Assembly: GCA_003557545.1 (NCBI GenBank)
Contig: PWOD01000020.1
Location: 1-20,542 of the forward strand
Length of the DNA: 20,542 nt
Direction of reading: 5' to 3'
DNA from: a bacterium
GTDB taxonomy: Bacteria; T1Sed10-126
Under the pieces are notes generated by a model. The model did no database searches and was not told the origin of the DNA. It saw nothing but the letters and a program-made list of their open reading frames with translations. This document shows, one piece after another, positions 1 through 9,185 of this stretch (the stretch's first letter is position 1; each line of letters starts with the position of its first letter). A program made the position numbers and the translations under genes.

Positions 1-1165
<1,165 letters not shown>

Positions 1166-1219
1166 TCATTCCTCCTAAAAATTTTCTATTTACTCTGTAG
1201 TCAATAATTAAAATCCTCT

Positions 1220-1507
1220 TCAACCAACTTTGGCGAGAATATCATCTCCATTTAAGATTAAATACTCTTCGCCTCCAACTTCTACCTCAGATCCGGAATA
1301 TTTTCCGAAAATTACACGGTCACCGGCTTCAACATCCGCCTGCACCAGCTCACCATCTTTTTTTTCACCCGGACCAACTGAAATCACTTCAGCCTGCTGA
1401 GGCTTTTCCTGTGCTGATTCGGGAATAACAATCCCACTGGAGGTTGTTTCCTCCTCCGCTTTCAAAACCTTTACCACTACTCGATTACCTAAAGGTTGCA
1501 ACTCCAT
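1220..1507 (-). CDS. groES: 10 kDa co-chaperonin GroES
   Basis: Lid of the GroEL chamber, forming a heptameric ring in the cytoplasm. From ATG at 1505-1507 the product is 95 residues, the usual length. It starts MELQPLGNRVVVKVL and carries the mobile loop region (EEETTSSGIVIPESA, residues about 19-33). It ends with the typical GGEEYLILNGDDILAKVG strand. Two further in-frame starts lie upstream (ATG at 1511-1513 and one at 1538-1540), but GGAGGG at 1514-1519 is correctly spaced (6 bases) only for 1507. A sigma70-like promoter lies about 135 bases upstream. No CIRCE element (TTAGCACTC-N9-GAGTGCTAA) is visible, so HrcA control is not supported by this sequence. Confidence 0.97.
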   Translation of the reverse strand: MELQPLGNRVVVKVLKAEEETTSSGIVIPESAQEKPQQAEVISVGPGEKKDGELVQADVEAGDRVIFGKYSGSEVEVGGEEYLILNGDDILAKVG

Positions 1508-1543
1508 CTTCATCCCTCCGTTATAAAGTATTGTCCACAATTT

Positions 1544-1556
1544 TACCGTTTCGGTA
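1544..1556. repeat. Short inverted repeat in groES leader
   Basis: TACCG-TTT-CGGTA is a perfect 5-bp inverted repeat with a 3-base centre, lying between the candidate promoter and the groES ribosome site. It could be an operator or a small leader hairpin. It matches neither CIRCE nor the CtsR heptad repeat. Five-base arms are short enough to be chance. Confidence 0.3.
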
Positions 1557-1642
1557 TTTTACCTCTTCAAACACCTTAAAAGTTGATTGGTCTAAGCTGT
1601 CATCATTACCCCCAACAGCTTTAACCCGTAGAAGGACTGAAA

Positions 1643-1670
1643 AGTCTAAATTACTTAATTCATTTGTCAA
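1643..1670 (-). promoter_or_regulatory. Candidate sigma70-type promoter of groESL
   Basis: On the minus strand a perfect TTGACA (1665-1670) is followed after 16 bases by TAGACT (1643-1648, 4 of 6 matches to TATAAT). It points at groES and leaves a leader of about 130 bases. A GACT-GAAA-AGTC inverted repeat overlaps the -10 region. Confidence 0.45.
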
Positions 1671-1851
1671 GCAAAAAAGCTGCAATTTCCTCCATTATCA
1701 CCTCACCTTCATTTTTTTACCCTCTATGAGATTAAATAATTTAATTCCTCTCCCCCTGTAAACTTTTCAATCTCTTCAATTCATACAATCAACTTAATAA
1801 GTAACCAAATTATTCCCTCTTTTATTCCCAGATTTTTTATAGAAATTAGTT

Positions 1852-2604
1852 TCAGGGAAAGCGGCAGATATCCAGTCCCTTCAGCACCAGGTTAGGATCA
1901 ACAACTGAAAGGAGCCCTTCAAATCTTTCAAACTCGCCGGCCCAACCTCCAGTCCCAACAACCGGTAGATCCTCATCCAGTCCCAGATGCTTCTGCAACT
2001 TTTCAAGCAAATATTTAACCGCTCCAGCAGTTCCATAAAACAGCCCTGATTCCACAGCGTCCCGGCTGTTTTTACAGTTAAACTCTTCAGGTATACCAAG
2101 GGACAACCCGGATAATTTAGCGGCGGAATTAATTAACCTATCAAACGCCGGAACCATACCCGGGACTATTACTCCCCCCAGGTATTCCCCCTGTGAACTT
2201 ACCACCTCCACCGTCGTCGCCGTACCAAAATCAACCACGTATCCACCCCCATAGAAACGGTACGCTGCTTCTGCAGCTGCAATCCGATCAGCCCCAACCT
2301 CTTCCGGCCGGTCGATTTTAAGTACTATAGTGGTTTCCTTCCAGGGTGGGGCAAGTATATTTAGCTGACCGGACCAACCCTGCTTCCGGAACTTCAATAT
2401 CATTTCTGTTATTTTTGGAACAACTGAGACAACAGCCAGTTCAGAAATCTGACTTTTAAGATCATAACTATGGCTCAAATCATCCCACAAACTATCCTCG
2501 GTTCGAAGCCGCCTGGTAGAAAACTCCTGTCGGTTCCTAAACTCGCCGGAGCTTTGAACCGCAGCAACCGTTGTTGAATTTCCTACATCCAACAAAAGTT
2601 TCAT
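1852..2604 (-). CDS. coaX: Type III pantothenate kinase CoaX
   Basis: Phosphorylates pantothenate, the first step of coenzyme A synthesis in the cytoplasm. The product is 250 residues, normal for the family (about 255). The ASKHA-fold motifs are in order: DVGNSTT (6-12, phosphate 1), EEVGADR (101-107), VDFGTATT (124-131, phosphate 2), the following GGVIVPG segment (143-149) and GTGG (217-220). The ATG start at 2602-2604 is supported by AGGAGG at 2615-2620. The stop is followed by the groES leader with 344 bases between them, so it is probably a separate transcript from groESL. No birA neighbour is present, although coaX and birA are often linked in Firmicutes. Confidence 0.95.
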   Translation of the reverse strand: MKLLLDVGNSTTVAAVQSSGEFRNRQEFSTRRLRTEDSLWDDLSHSYDLKSQISELAVVSVVPKITEMILKFRKQGWSGQLNILAPPWKETTIVLKIDRPEEVGADRIAAAEAAYRFYGGGYVVDFGTATTVEVVSSQGEYLGGVIVPGMVPAFDRLINSAAKLSGLSLGIPEEFNCKNSRDAVESGLFYGTAGAVKYLLEKLQKHLGLDEDLPVVGTGGWAGEFERFEGLLSVVDPNLVLKGLDICRFP

Positions 2605-2980
2605 AGACTTTCTGCCTCCTCACTATCTCCAGCACAACTCCCACCGGAGCCGGGCCAGCAACCAATCCAACCAGCTCCACCCGAAGCAACTGGCCATTAA
2701 CAACCGTTTTGCCACCAGAACACCCATTTTTTGACCGGTATAATAGTCCAAATTATACCGGTCTGCTGCTCGCTATAAATTTTCAACATTACAGGAGTTT
2801 TATAATTAACAAGAGGGGCTCCGGTAAACCATTGTTAAATTTTCTTTACTACCCGGTTTCGGGAGGTTGTCTAAACACCTCTATCCCAATTGTCATCCAC
2901 AGTAGTTCAGACCACCAGGCCAGTTCAAGGATTATCTGGAAAGAACCACCCTGCGCAGCATCCAGAAAAATCTGCCATTG
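2605..2980. other. Intergenic region between thioredoxin and coaX
   Basis: A 376-base stretch with no convincing gene. The plus-strand frame 2709-2984 is open but has no recognisable family or ribosome site. A minus-strand frame just upstream of and overlapping the coaX start is also open but lacks ATG and a ribosome site. The standout element is the perfect 12-bp inverted repeat at 2733-2763, listed separately. No terminator-like T-run follows thioredoxin. Confidence 0.5.
2733..2763. repeat. Perfect 12-bp inverted repeat containing TATAAT on both strands
   Basis: The left arm GACCGGTATAAT (2733-2744) and right arm ATTATACCGGTC (2752-2763) are exact reverse complements around a 7-base centre. 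Each arm carries a TATAAT-like box. An A-run, not a T-run, follows on the minus strand, and a T-run precedes it on the plus strand. It therefore does not fit a standard intrinsic terminator for the leftward thioredoxin gene. It could be an operator over a coaX promoter or an RNA hairpin. Confidence 0.6.
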
Positions 2981-3304
2981 TTAATCCAGATGACAGTCAA
3001 TCTGCTTTTGTAGACTTTGTTTTGGTACAGAGCCAACTATCTCTTCTACCTTTTCTCCATCTTTAAACAACATTAAAGTAGGAATGCTGCGAATCCCAAA
3101 CTGCCCGGCCAGATCCTGATTATCATCCACGTTAACCCGGTAAAAATCAACACTGTCCCCATACTCCAATGCCAGCGCCTCTATACGTGGTTCAAGCTGT
3201 TTACAAGGACCACACCAGTCTGCATAAAAATCAATAAAAACCGGGGCTTCTCCCCCATTTATCACCTGTTCAAAAGCTTCAGCCTCTAACTCCGGTATAT
3301 TCAT
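2981..3304 (-). CDS. trxA: Thioredoxin
   Basis: Small cytoplasmic dithiol oxidoreductase. It has 107 residues, normal for thioredoxin. The active site WCGPCK is at 30-35 (cysteines 31 and 34), preceded by the family-typical FIDFYAD. The cis-proline loop IRSIPTLMLF (71-80, Pro75) and a G-x(n)-K helix end follow as expected. The ATG at 3302-3304 has GGAGG at 3312-3316, seven bases away. A near-consensus promoter (3341-3369) points at it. It appears to be single and divergent from pcm. The acidic QIDCHLD tail includes an extra cysteine near the C-terminus, which is not typical but is of unknown meaning. Confidence 0.96.
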   Translation of the reverse strand: MNIPELEAEAFEQVINGGEAPVFIDFYADWCGPCKQLEPRIEALALEYGDSVDFYRVNVDDNQDLAGQFGIRSIPTLMLFKDGEKVEEIVGSVPKQSLQKQIDCHLD

Positions 3305-3340
3305 TGGTCAACCTCCGATTAATTGGATAAACGCATTAAG

Positions 3341-3369
3341 ATTATATTCCCCGTTAGAGCTCAAGTCAA
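3341..3369 (-). promoter_or_regulatory. Promoter of trxA
   Basis: On the minus strand TTGACT (3364-3369) and a perfect TATAAT (3341-3346) are separated by exactly 17 bases. The spacing and sequence are near the sigma70/sigmaA consensus. The expected transcript start is about 30 bases upstream of the trxA ATG. Confidence 0.7.
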
Positions 3370-3565
3370 ACACTCATTAATTTTAATCAGCTGCCCACTA
3401 TACCCTCACCCGGACAATTCTCCCATTACGCTGATATATCCCGATTATTCTCTAAACTGATCAGTCACCAACAAAATCCTCCCGAGATCAAAAGTTTGTC
3501 CCAGGTAATTTATCACCCCTCAGCTTAATCCAATCAGATAACACAGCTGGTCTTCCTTGAATTGT

Positions 3566-3594
3566 TTGATATTATTAAACAGATACCGGTTAAT
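3566..3594 (+). promoter_or_regulatory. Candidate promoter of pcm operon
   Basis: TTGATA (3566-3571) and GTTAAT (3589-3594) are spaced by 17 bases and lie about 40 bases upstream of the pcm start. The -35 matches 5 of 6 and the -10 matches 4 of 6. In this AT-rich stretch other pairings are possible. Confidence 0.35.
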
Positions 3595-3632
3595 TTTCTT
3601 CAAATTATCCAAAATTTACCGGGGTGGTTAAA

Positions 3633-4388
3633 ATGTACCAACGGCTGTTCTTTCTTATTCTCACAGTTGTAATAATCTGCTCCCTTCCCCTTACGGCCAG
3701 AGCCGATACCTATCCGGTTTCATGTGAGGATCAGGAGTTTTTTCAAATCGAACGTCATAACCTGGTCGAACAGCAACTTACCACAGCCACTTCTGGCCAG
3801 ATTCCTCTGACTGACACTAAAATCATAGACAGTTTAAAAACAGTTTATCGTCATGCATTTGTACACCCCGAACTTCACAGATATGCCTATCAAAACCGTC
3901 CCCTTCCGATCGGTTTCGGACAGACGATTTCACAACCCTATATTGTCGGTTTGATGACTGAGCTGCTCAAACCACGAGCCGAACACCGGGCTTTAGAAAT
4001 TGGAACCGGTTCCGGCTACCAGGCCGCCATCCTGGCCGAACTGGTAGAGACAGTCTATTCAATCGAAATAATCCCCGAACTCGCTAAACAGGCACAAACA
4101 GCCCTGGACGCCTGTGGTTATGATAATGTAAAAATTAAAACTGCTGATGGTTATTATGGCTGGGAGGAATACGCTCCCTACGATTTAATTATCTTGACTG
4201 CTGCCGCCAGCCATATTGCTCCCCCCCTGATTGAACAGCTTTCAAAGGATGGAAGAATGATAATCCCGGTTGGCCCACCCTATGAAGTCCAAACCCTGAT
4301 GCTGGTTGAAAAAACCGCTGATGGGTCAATTAGACAACGCAGTATTATGCCAGTCAGATTTGTCCCGTTTTTACGTGATGATGACTGA
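3633..4388 (+). CDS. pcm: Protein-L-isoaspartate O-methyltransferase, exported form
   Basis: SAM-dependent repair enzyme that methylates isoaspartyl residues in damaged proteins. ATG at 3633 follows GGGGTGG (3621-3627). An in-frame GTG at 3624 lies inside that ribosome site and is rejected. Residues 1-25 form a signal peptide: a short charged start, a hydrophobic core LFFLILTVVIICSLPL, then TARA before the likely cleavage. The rest matches the family: PIGFGQTISQPYIV, the SAM loop LEIGTGSGYQAA, the acidic YSIE strand, and the PVG and RFVPFLRDDD ends. The enzyme is usually cytoplasmic, so export here suggests repair of periplasmic or envelope proteins. How SAM would be supplied outside the cytoplasm is unclear. 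The stop overlaps the next gene by 11 bases. Confidence 0.93.
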   Translation: MYQRLFFLILTVVIICSLPLTARADTYPVSCEDQEFFQIERHNLVEQQLTTATSGQIPLTDTKIIDSLKTVYRHAFVHPELHRYAYQNRPLPIGFGQTISQPYIVGLMTELLKPRAEHRALEIGTGSGYQAAILAELVETVYSIEIIPELAKQAQTALDACGYDNVKIKTADGYYGWEEYAPYDLIILTAAASHIAPPLIEQLSKDGRMIIPVGPPYEVQTLMLVEKTADGSIRQRSIMPVRFVPFLRDDD

Positions 4389-6822
4389 TAACCAACAGTC
4401 ACACAGAGATCTCCCGCTAACCGGATTGTTAATTGCTATTTTTGTTGTCAGCGCTGCCGCACTTTCCTACCAGGTTGCTTTAACAAGAATATTTTCAATA
4501 AGCCAATGGCACCATTTCGCCCATATGATAATCAGTCTGGCGATGCTTGGTTTCGCCGCTGCCGGAACCTTTTTAGCCTTCTGCAAGAGTTCCAAAAACA
4601 ACCTGACCGACTGGCTAAAAATAGTCCTCTTACTCACTGCTCTATCCTTTCCTCTCTCTTACTGGCTATCCAGTATGATTCCTTTCGAAACCTTTCGTCT
4701 GACAACTCAACCTGTACAGCTACTCTATCTGTTGACAGTATATCTTGTTCTTGCCCTGCCTTTTTTTCTTGCTTCCTCCACCATTACAATTGGTTTTTTA
4801 ACTGTTCCCCATAAAATCGGCCTGGTCTATTTTAGCAATATGCTTGGTTCTGGAGCCGGAGCCCTGTTTACGGTAGGCTTTCTGTTTTTTCTTCCGGTAT
4901 ACCACCTTCCTTATACCATAGCACTGTTCAGCTCACTACCGGTTTTTTTGCTTTTTAAAAGTCGACGGGCTAAACAGCTGCTGGCAGTAATTCTATTCAC
5001 AGCTATCGTTATTACCCTGTTTGTCGGTATCAAACAGATTCCGATTTCCCAGTACAAACCACTGTCCTATGCTTTACAAAATCCCGATGCTGAAATTGTT
5101 GCCCGGGAAACCAGTCCCCTTTCAGAAATTACAGCGGTCCGTTCCTCAATGATTCGGGAAACTCCCGGACAGATTTCCAACTATCCCTATAGTAAATACG
5201 GTAGTATACCGGAACAGATTGTGCTCTATTTTGACGGTGGTTCTCCCTCCCCAATTATTAATTTTACAGGGGATACCCAACCAATTAGTTATCTGGATCA
5301 CACCACTTCAGCCCTGCCCTTCCATCTGGATCTTCCCCACGATAGGGTGGCAGTAATTGGTGCCGGAGGGGGTGGCGACATTCTGCTGTCACTCTATCAT
5401 GGCGCAGAAGATATCACCGCAATCGAAGTTGATCCTTCAGTCCACAAACTGCTGGCAGAAGATTTTGCAAAATTCTCGGGGAATCTCTATCATAACCCAA
5501 AAATCAGCTATTTACTGGAGGATGGACGGGGCTACCTACAGAAAACCCCTCAAACTTATGAGCTGATTAAATTCCCCCTGCTCGATGCCTTCACGGCCAC
5601 CGCCGCCGGAACCAACGCCCTGGCTGAAAGTTATCTTTATACCCGGGAAGCTATTCACCTTTATCTTGATCGACTAACCGAGCGGGGATGCTTGAGTTTT
5701 ACCCGTTGGCTGCGAACCCCTCCGAGGGATTTTATCAAACTCCTTGCCACAGTTATCGAGGTTTTAGATGAAAGAGGAGTTGAAAATCCGGGAGAGCACC
5801 TGCTGGCTATTCGATCCTGGAACACGGGAACACTGGTTGTAAGCCCCACAGCTTTTTCTCAACGATCTATTCACCAGCTGCAAAGTTTTGCTGATGACCG
5901 CTGGTTTGATCTGATCCATCACCCCACTATAGAATCAGCCGAAGTAAATCGCTTCATTGTTCTTAAAAATCCTGATTATTACAACGCCACCCAGGCCCTG
6001 CTTTCACCCCAAAGAGCTTCCTTTCTGGCTGAGCATCAGTTCAATTTAAATCCACCTGAGGATAATCGGCCCTACTTTCACCATTTTTTTCGCTGGCACA
6101 GCTTTATTCCCCTCTGGAAACAGCTGGGATCCGGTTCAATGCGTTATCTTGAATGGGGCTACGTAATTCTCCTGGCGACAATTTTACAGGCAGGACTAAC
6201 CGGTATACTATTTATATTAATTCCCCTCTGGTTACTTCGTTCCCTCAACCTTCTCCGACCGCTTCCCTGGATAATAATCGCTTACTTTGCTGGACTTGGA
6301 CTGGCCTATATTTTTTTGGAGATGGTATTAATTCAGAGATTTATGTTGTTTTTAAACTATCCAATTTATGCTATCGCTGTAGTCTTAACAGCCTTACTCT
6401 GTTTTTCAGGGGGAGGTAGTTACCTTGCTCATTTAAACCGAGAGTTTCCATTTAAAACGGCCCGCACCGCAATTATTGTAATTCTGCTAACCCTGCTGCT
6501 CTATCAGTTCAGCTTTCCCCTATTCTTTGATCTGGCGGCGGGCTGGAGCGATTTTTTTAAGATTTTAAGCTCCCTCCTACTGCTCGCACCACTGGCCTTC
6601 GCCATGGGTATTCCCTTTCCCCTCGGACTCCAGCTTTTAGCCAGTAAAAACCAATCCTTAATTCCCTGGGCCTGGGCGATAAACGGTAGTTTTTCAGTCA
6701 TCGGTGCTGGACTGGCAACTTTACTCTCTGTTCATCTTGGATTTTCCGCAGTTATATTTATCAGTGGGGGCTGTTATTTAATCGTTTTACTCCTTCTCCG
6801 CCTGCTGATCAGCTATATCTGA
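4378..6822 (+). CDS. Multi-pass membrane protein with spermidine-synthase-like SAM domain
   Basis: An 814-residue protein in three parts. An N-terminal block of about six or seven hydrophobic helices (residues about 15-220) comes first. A soluble Rossmann-like domain of the spermine/spermidine synthase superfamily has a glycine-rich SAM loop AVIGAGGGGDILLS at about 323-336 and acidic AIEVDPS at about 345-351. The late DNRPYFHHFF motif is typical of these membrane-linked members, and a second block of about six helices covers about 590-814. The usual catalytic Asp segment (D-x-x-D after the third strand) is replaced by KFPLLDAFTATAAG, so aminopropyl transfer is doubtful. Adjacent ATGs at 4378 and 4381 are both possible. 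Neither has its own ribosome site, and the 11-base overlap with pcm implies translational coupling. Its function is unknown. Confidence 0.85.
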   Translation: MMTDNQQSHRDLPLTGLLIAIFVVSAAALSYQVALTRIFSISQWHHFAHMIISLAMLGFAAAGTFLAFCKSSKNNLTDWLKIVLLLTALSFPLSYWLSSMIPFETFRLTTQPVQLLYLLTVYLVLALPFFLASSTITIGFLTVPHKIGLVYFSNMLGSGAGALFTVGFLFFLPVYHLPYTIALFSSLPVFLLFKSRRAKQLLAVILFTAIVITLFVGIKQIPISQYKPLSYALQNPDAEIVARETSPLSEITAVRSSMIRETPGQISNYPYSKYGSIPEQIVLYFDGGSPSPIINFTGDTQPISYLDHTTSALPFHLDLPHDRVAVIGAGGGGDILLSLYHGAEDITAIEVDPSVHKLLAEDFAKFSGNLYHNPKISYLLEDGRGYLQKTPQTYELIKFPLLDAFTATAAGTNALAESYLYTREAIHLYLDRLTERGCLSFTRWLRTPPRDFIKLLATVIEVLDERGVENPGEHLLAIRSWNTGTLVVSPTAFSQRSIHQLQSFADDRWFDLIHHPTIESAEVNRFIVLKNPDYYNATQALLSPQRASFLAEHQFNLNPPEDNRPYFHHFFRWHSFIPLWKQLGSGSMRYLEWGYVILLATILQAGLTGILFILIPLWLLRSLNLLRPLPWIIIAYFAGLGLAYIFLEMVLIQRFMLFLNYPIYAIAVVLTALLCFSGGGSYLAHLNREFPFKTARTAIIVILLTLLLYQFSFPLFFDLAAGWSDFFKILSSLLLLAPLAFAMGIPFPLGLQLLASKNQSLIPWAWAINGSFSVIGAGLATLLSVHLGFSAVIFISGGCYLIVLLLLRLLISYI

Positions 6823-7626
6823 TTTCTGCTGTTTTTTGGCTCTTTTAACCGTCTCCGAAAACCCCAGCAATTTTCTAACCAACCACGGAAACAGTTCGTT
6901 CAATATGCCTAAAAATTTAGTCGAAAAATGAGGGTGGATGCGAAATTTTTTCTTCCTCAAACCCGCAACAATTGCCGCTGCCACTCGGGCGGCCTCCTGG
7001 GTCGGGCCATGCTCAGGAAAGCTGAACCCCTCCGGCGCATAACGCACTGCGCTAGTTGAAAATTCAGTTTTAGTTCGCAATGGATAAACCACCTGAACAA
7101 CTATCCCCTGAGGAGCAAGTTCCTCCCGCAAGCTTTCACTGAACGATTCCAGGGCTGCTTTGCTGGCAGCATAATGGGCCATGACAGGAAACCCTGCTTT
7201 AGCTACACCCGAAGCTACATTAACAATTCTTCCTGCGGGAGAATTTTCTAACAGACCAACTAACTTCAAACTCAACTCAACAGTTCCAAAATAATTTGTT
7301 TCAAACAGTTTTCGGGCCTCATCTACCGGGATCTCATCCAGCAGCCCATAAATCCCATAACCGGCATTATTCACCAGTAGATCCAATCTTACCTCACGCC
7401 GAGTTATCAATTCCACACAATCCTGGATCATCTTACTATTCTGCAAATCAAGCACAACCGGCACTGCCTCACCCCGCTCAGCTACTATCTCCGAAGCCAA
7501 CTTCTCTAGCTTTTTTCGGCGTCTGGCGGCCAGATAAACCCTGTAATCAAGAGCGGCCAACAAACGGGCCGTCGCCCGACCAATCCCCCCTGAAGCGCCA
7601 CTGATCAGCGCAATTTTTTTAGTCAT
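6787..7626 (-). CDS. Short-chain dehydrogenase/reductase (SDR family)
   Basis: NAD(P)-dependent oxidoreductase of the classical SDR family, 279 residues. The motifs are complete: cofactor loop SGASGGIG (9-16), VNNAG (85-89), catalytic Ser139 and the Tyr152-x3-Lys156 pair in HYAASK. The basic AARRRKK after the second strand suggests NADP(H) preference. The substrate cannot be told. The lysine- and glutamine-rich C-terminal tail is longer than the core fold. The ATG at 7624-7626 follows the photolyase stop by 13 bases with only a weak ribosome site, so coupled translation is likely. Its 3' end overlaps the convergent membrane-protein gene by 36 bases. Confidence 0.9.
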   Translation of the reverse strand: MTKKIALISGASGGIGRATARLLAALDYRVYLAARRRKKLEKLASEIVAERGEAVPVVLDLQNSKMIQDCVELITRREVRLDLLVNNAGYGIYGLLDEIPVDEARKLFETNYFGTVELSLKLVGLLENSPAGRIVNVASGVAKAGFPVMAHYAASKAALESFSESLREELAPQGIVVQVVYPLRTKTEFSTSAVRYAPEGFSFPEHGPTQEAARVAAAIVAGLRKKKFRIHPHFSTKFLGILNELFPWLVRKLLGFSETVKRAKKQQKSDIADQQAEKE

Positions 7627-7639
7627 TTAGTAAGCCTGG

Positions 7640-9058
7640 CTAAGATTTAAAATTTTTAAACCGATTGATTGCTATTTCACGCCGACGACTATGTTCAACA
7701 ATCGGGGTCGGATAATCTTTACCCAGCTTAATCCCAGCCTCTTTTAATCGGGATTCAGAAACTTCAAACGGCGCCTGGATTTCATCGGCTGAAAGCCCCG
7801 AAAGTTCCGGACAATAATGCCGGACAAACTCACCGTCAGGGTCAAACCTTTCACCCTGGCGGACAGGATTAAAAATCCGAAAATATGGAGCTCCATCAGC
7901 CCCGGTAGAAGCACTCCACTGCCAGCCCCCATTATTGGCCGCAATATCACCATCCAACAGCCGGTTCATAAAATAACGCTCTCCAACACGCCAATCGGTC
8001 AATAAATCCTTTGTCAAAAACATCGCTGTTATCATCCGCAACCGGTTATGCATCCACCCGGTCTGATCAAGCTGCCGCATCGCAGCGTCAACAATCGGAA
8101 ACCCGGTCTGCCCTGCTTTCCATCGCTCAACCCACTCGGGCCTGTTTTCCCACTCTATATCGTCATATTTTTTAATAAAACTTTGCTCGGAGACATGGGG
8201 AAAATTAAAAATAATCTGATGATAAAAATCTCGCCAGGCCAGCTGAGCAACGAACTTCTCGACCGAATCGGGCATCTGCAACTGTTCATAACGATTCCGG
8301 CAGTCCCAGTACAACTTTCTCACTGAAATCAGGCCAAACCGTAAATAAGGAGATAGCTTTGAGTTGCCCCCCTCAGCAGGAAAATCTCGGATTTTCAGAT
8401 AATCCTCCAGGCGCTCGTGAAAAAAATCTTCCCACCGCTCGTTAGCTGACTGCTCACTGGCCGACCAGCTGTTCTCGGTGATTTTCTGTTCCATTCCTAA
8501 CTCTTCAGGTTCCGGGATAGTGCCACTTTCAACCTCACTGTTAAGGGCAAAATCTGTTACTGTTTCCACCGGTTCAGCCTTCTCCGCCATCTGCCATTTC
8601 CTGTAGTAAGGAGTAAAAATTCTATAAGCTGTGCCGGTAGTAGTAAGAATTTCATCCCGTTCGAAAAACAGCTGATCTTTCCAGCTTTTAACCCCTATCC
8701 CGGCTTCACACAAGGCTTCCCATGCTGCAGCATCACGAGATCTCTCGTACGGTTCATAACAACGATTCCAATGAACCTCGTCAACCTCTAACTGCCGGGC
8801 TAGCTTCACAACCTCTTCGACCGGACTACCACACCTGACAAACAGCTCCCCACCCTGATCACGCAGCTTATTTCGTAATGATCTAACCGCATCCATTTTG
8901 AATTTAAACCTATCACCACTGCGGAATTTCCAGTCAGCATGTGATTGATCAACAATCACCGCTGGATATAATGCTTCGGCCGCCCTGGAGGCCGACCAGA
9001 GGCCATAATTGTCAGTTGTTCGCAGATCACGACGAAACCAGAACATAATTTTTTTCAT
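7640..9058 (-). CDS. phrB: Deoxyribodipyrimidine photolyase (class I, CPD type)
   Basis: Light-driven repair of cyclobutane pyrimidine dimers in DNA. The 472-residue length is typical. The N-terminal antenna-binding Rossmann domain begins IMFWFRRDLRTTDN (residues 4-17). The FAD-binding helical domain shows SPYLRFGLIS, FVAQLAWRDFYHQ, and WMHNRLRMI near 335. GGWQWSASTGADGAPYFRIFNP follows near 372-393, with the Trp residues expected for electron transfer to FAD. These last blocks are diagnostic of class I photolyases. The ATG at 9056-9058 has GGGAGG just upstream. A functional photolyase implies an organism exposed to light for part of its life. It probably heads a two-gene unit with the SDR downstream. 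CPD rather than 6-4 specificity is inferred from overall pattern only. Confidence 0.95.
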   Translation of the reverse strand: MKKIMFWFRRDLRTTDNYGLWSASRAAEALYPAVIVDQSHADWKFRSGDRFKFKMDAVRSLRNKLRDQGGELFVRCGSPVEEVVKLARQLEVDEVHWNRCYEPYERSRDAAAWEALCEAGIGVKSWKDQLFFERDEILTTTGTAYRIFTPYYRKWQMAEKAEPVETVTDFALNSEVESGTIPEPEELGMEQKITENSWSASEQSANERWEDFFHERLEDYLKIRDFPAEGGNSKLSPYLRFGLISVRKLYWDCRNRYEQLQMPDSVEKFVAQLAWRDFYHQIIFNFPHVSEQSFIKKYDDIEWENRPEWVERWKAGQTGFPIVDAAMRQLDQTGWMHNRLRMITAMFLTKDLLTDWRVGERYFMNRLLDGDIAANNGGWQWSASTGADGAPYFRIFNPVRQGERFDPDGEFVRHYCPELSGLSADEIQAPFEVSESRLKEAGIKLGKDYPTPIVEHSRRREIAINRFKNFKS

Positions 9059-9108
9059 TAATTTTGCCTCCCGGTTTTAATTTCCACCGTACACTGATCC
9101 CATCAAAC

Positions 9109-9148
9109 CCGGTACTGTTTACAATCCTTCCCAAAGCAACTGTACCGG
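9109..9148. repeat. Imperfect inverted repeat upstream of photolyase
   Basis: The arms CCGGTACTGTT (9109-9119) and AACTGTACCGG (9138-9148) pair over 10 of 11 positions around an 18-base loop. They lie between the alcohol dehydrogenase stop and the photolyase start. No T-run follows on the minus strand, so an operator or RNA stem fits better than a terminator. Confidence 0.4.
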
Positions 9149-9185
9149 AGAGCTCTATTTTTACTTTAAATACTCAATAGCCTTT

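Larger units (their letters stand above)
1508..1851. other. Intergenic region, groES leader and coaX downstream
   Basis: This 344-base AT-rich stretch lies between the coaX stop and the groES start. It contains the probable groESL promoter at 1643-1670 and a small inverted repeat at 1544-1556 between promoter and start. A short GACT-GAAA-AGTC repeat also sits near the -10. No convincing gene is seen, and no hairpin with a T-run that would terminate coaX. Confidence 0.6.
3305..3632. other. Divergent intergenic region trxA / pcm
   Basis: This 328-base stretch separates leftward trxA from rightward pcm. It carries a good trxA promoter (3341-3369), a weaker pcm promoter candidate (3566-3594) and a 10-bp palindrome ACTGATCAGT at 3456-3465 that may be chance. 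No coding sequence is seen. Confidence 0.5.

Noticed and set aside
1508-1800. CIRCE or CtsR operator for groESL
   Set aside because: Neither TTAGCACTC-N9-GAGTGCTAA nor the GGTCAAA repeat could be found; only a 5-bp inverted repeat is present.
2545-2735. Minus-strand open frame upstream of and overlapping the coaX start (contains VELVGLVAGPAPVGVVLEIV)
   Set aside because: Looks protein-like because of GT-rich codons, but it has no ATG or ribosome site and overlaps the well-supported coaX start in another frame.
2709-2984. Plus-strand 91-codon open frame between coaX and thioredoxin
   Set aside because: No ribosome site, no recognisable family and composition of chance reading; it spans the 12-bp inverted repeat.
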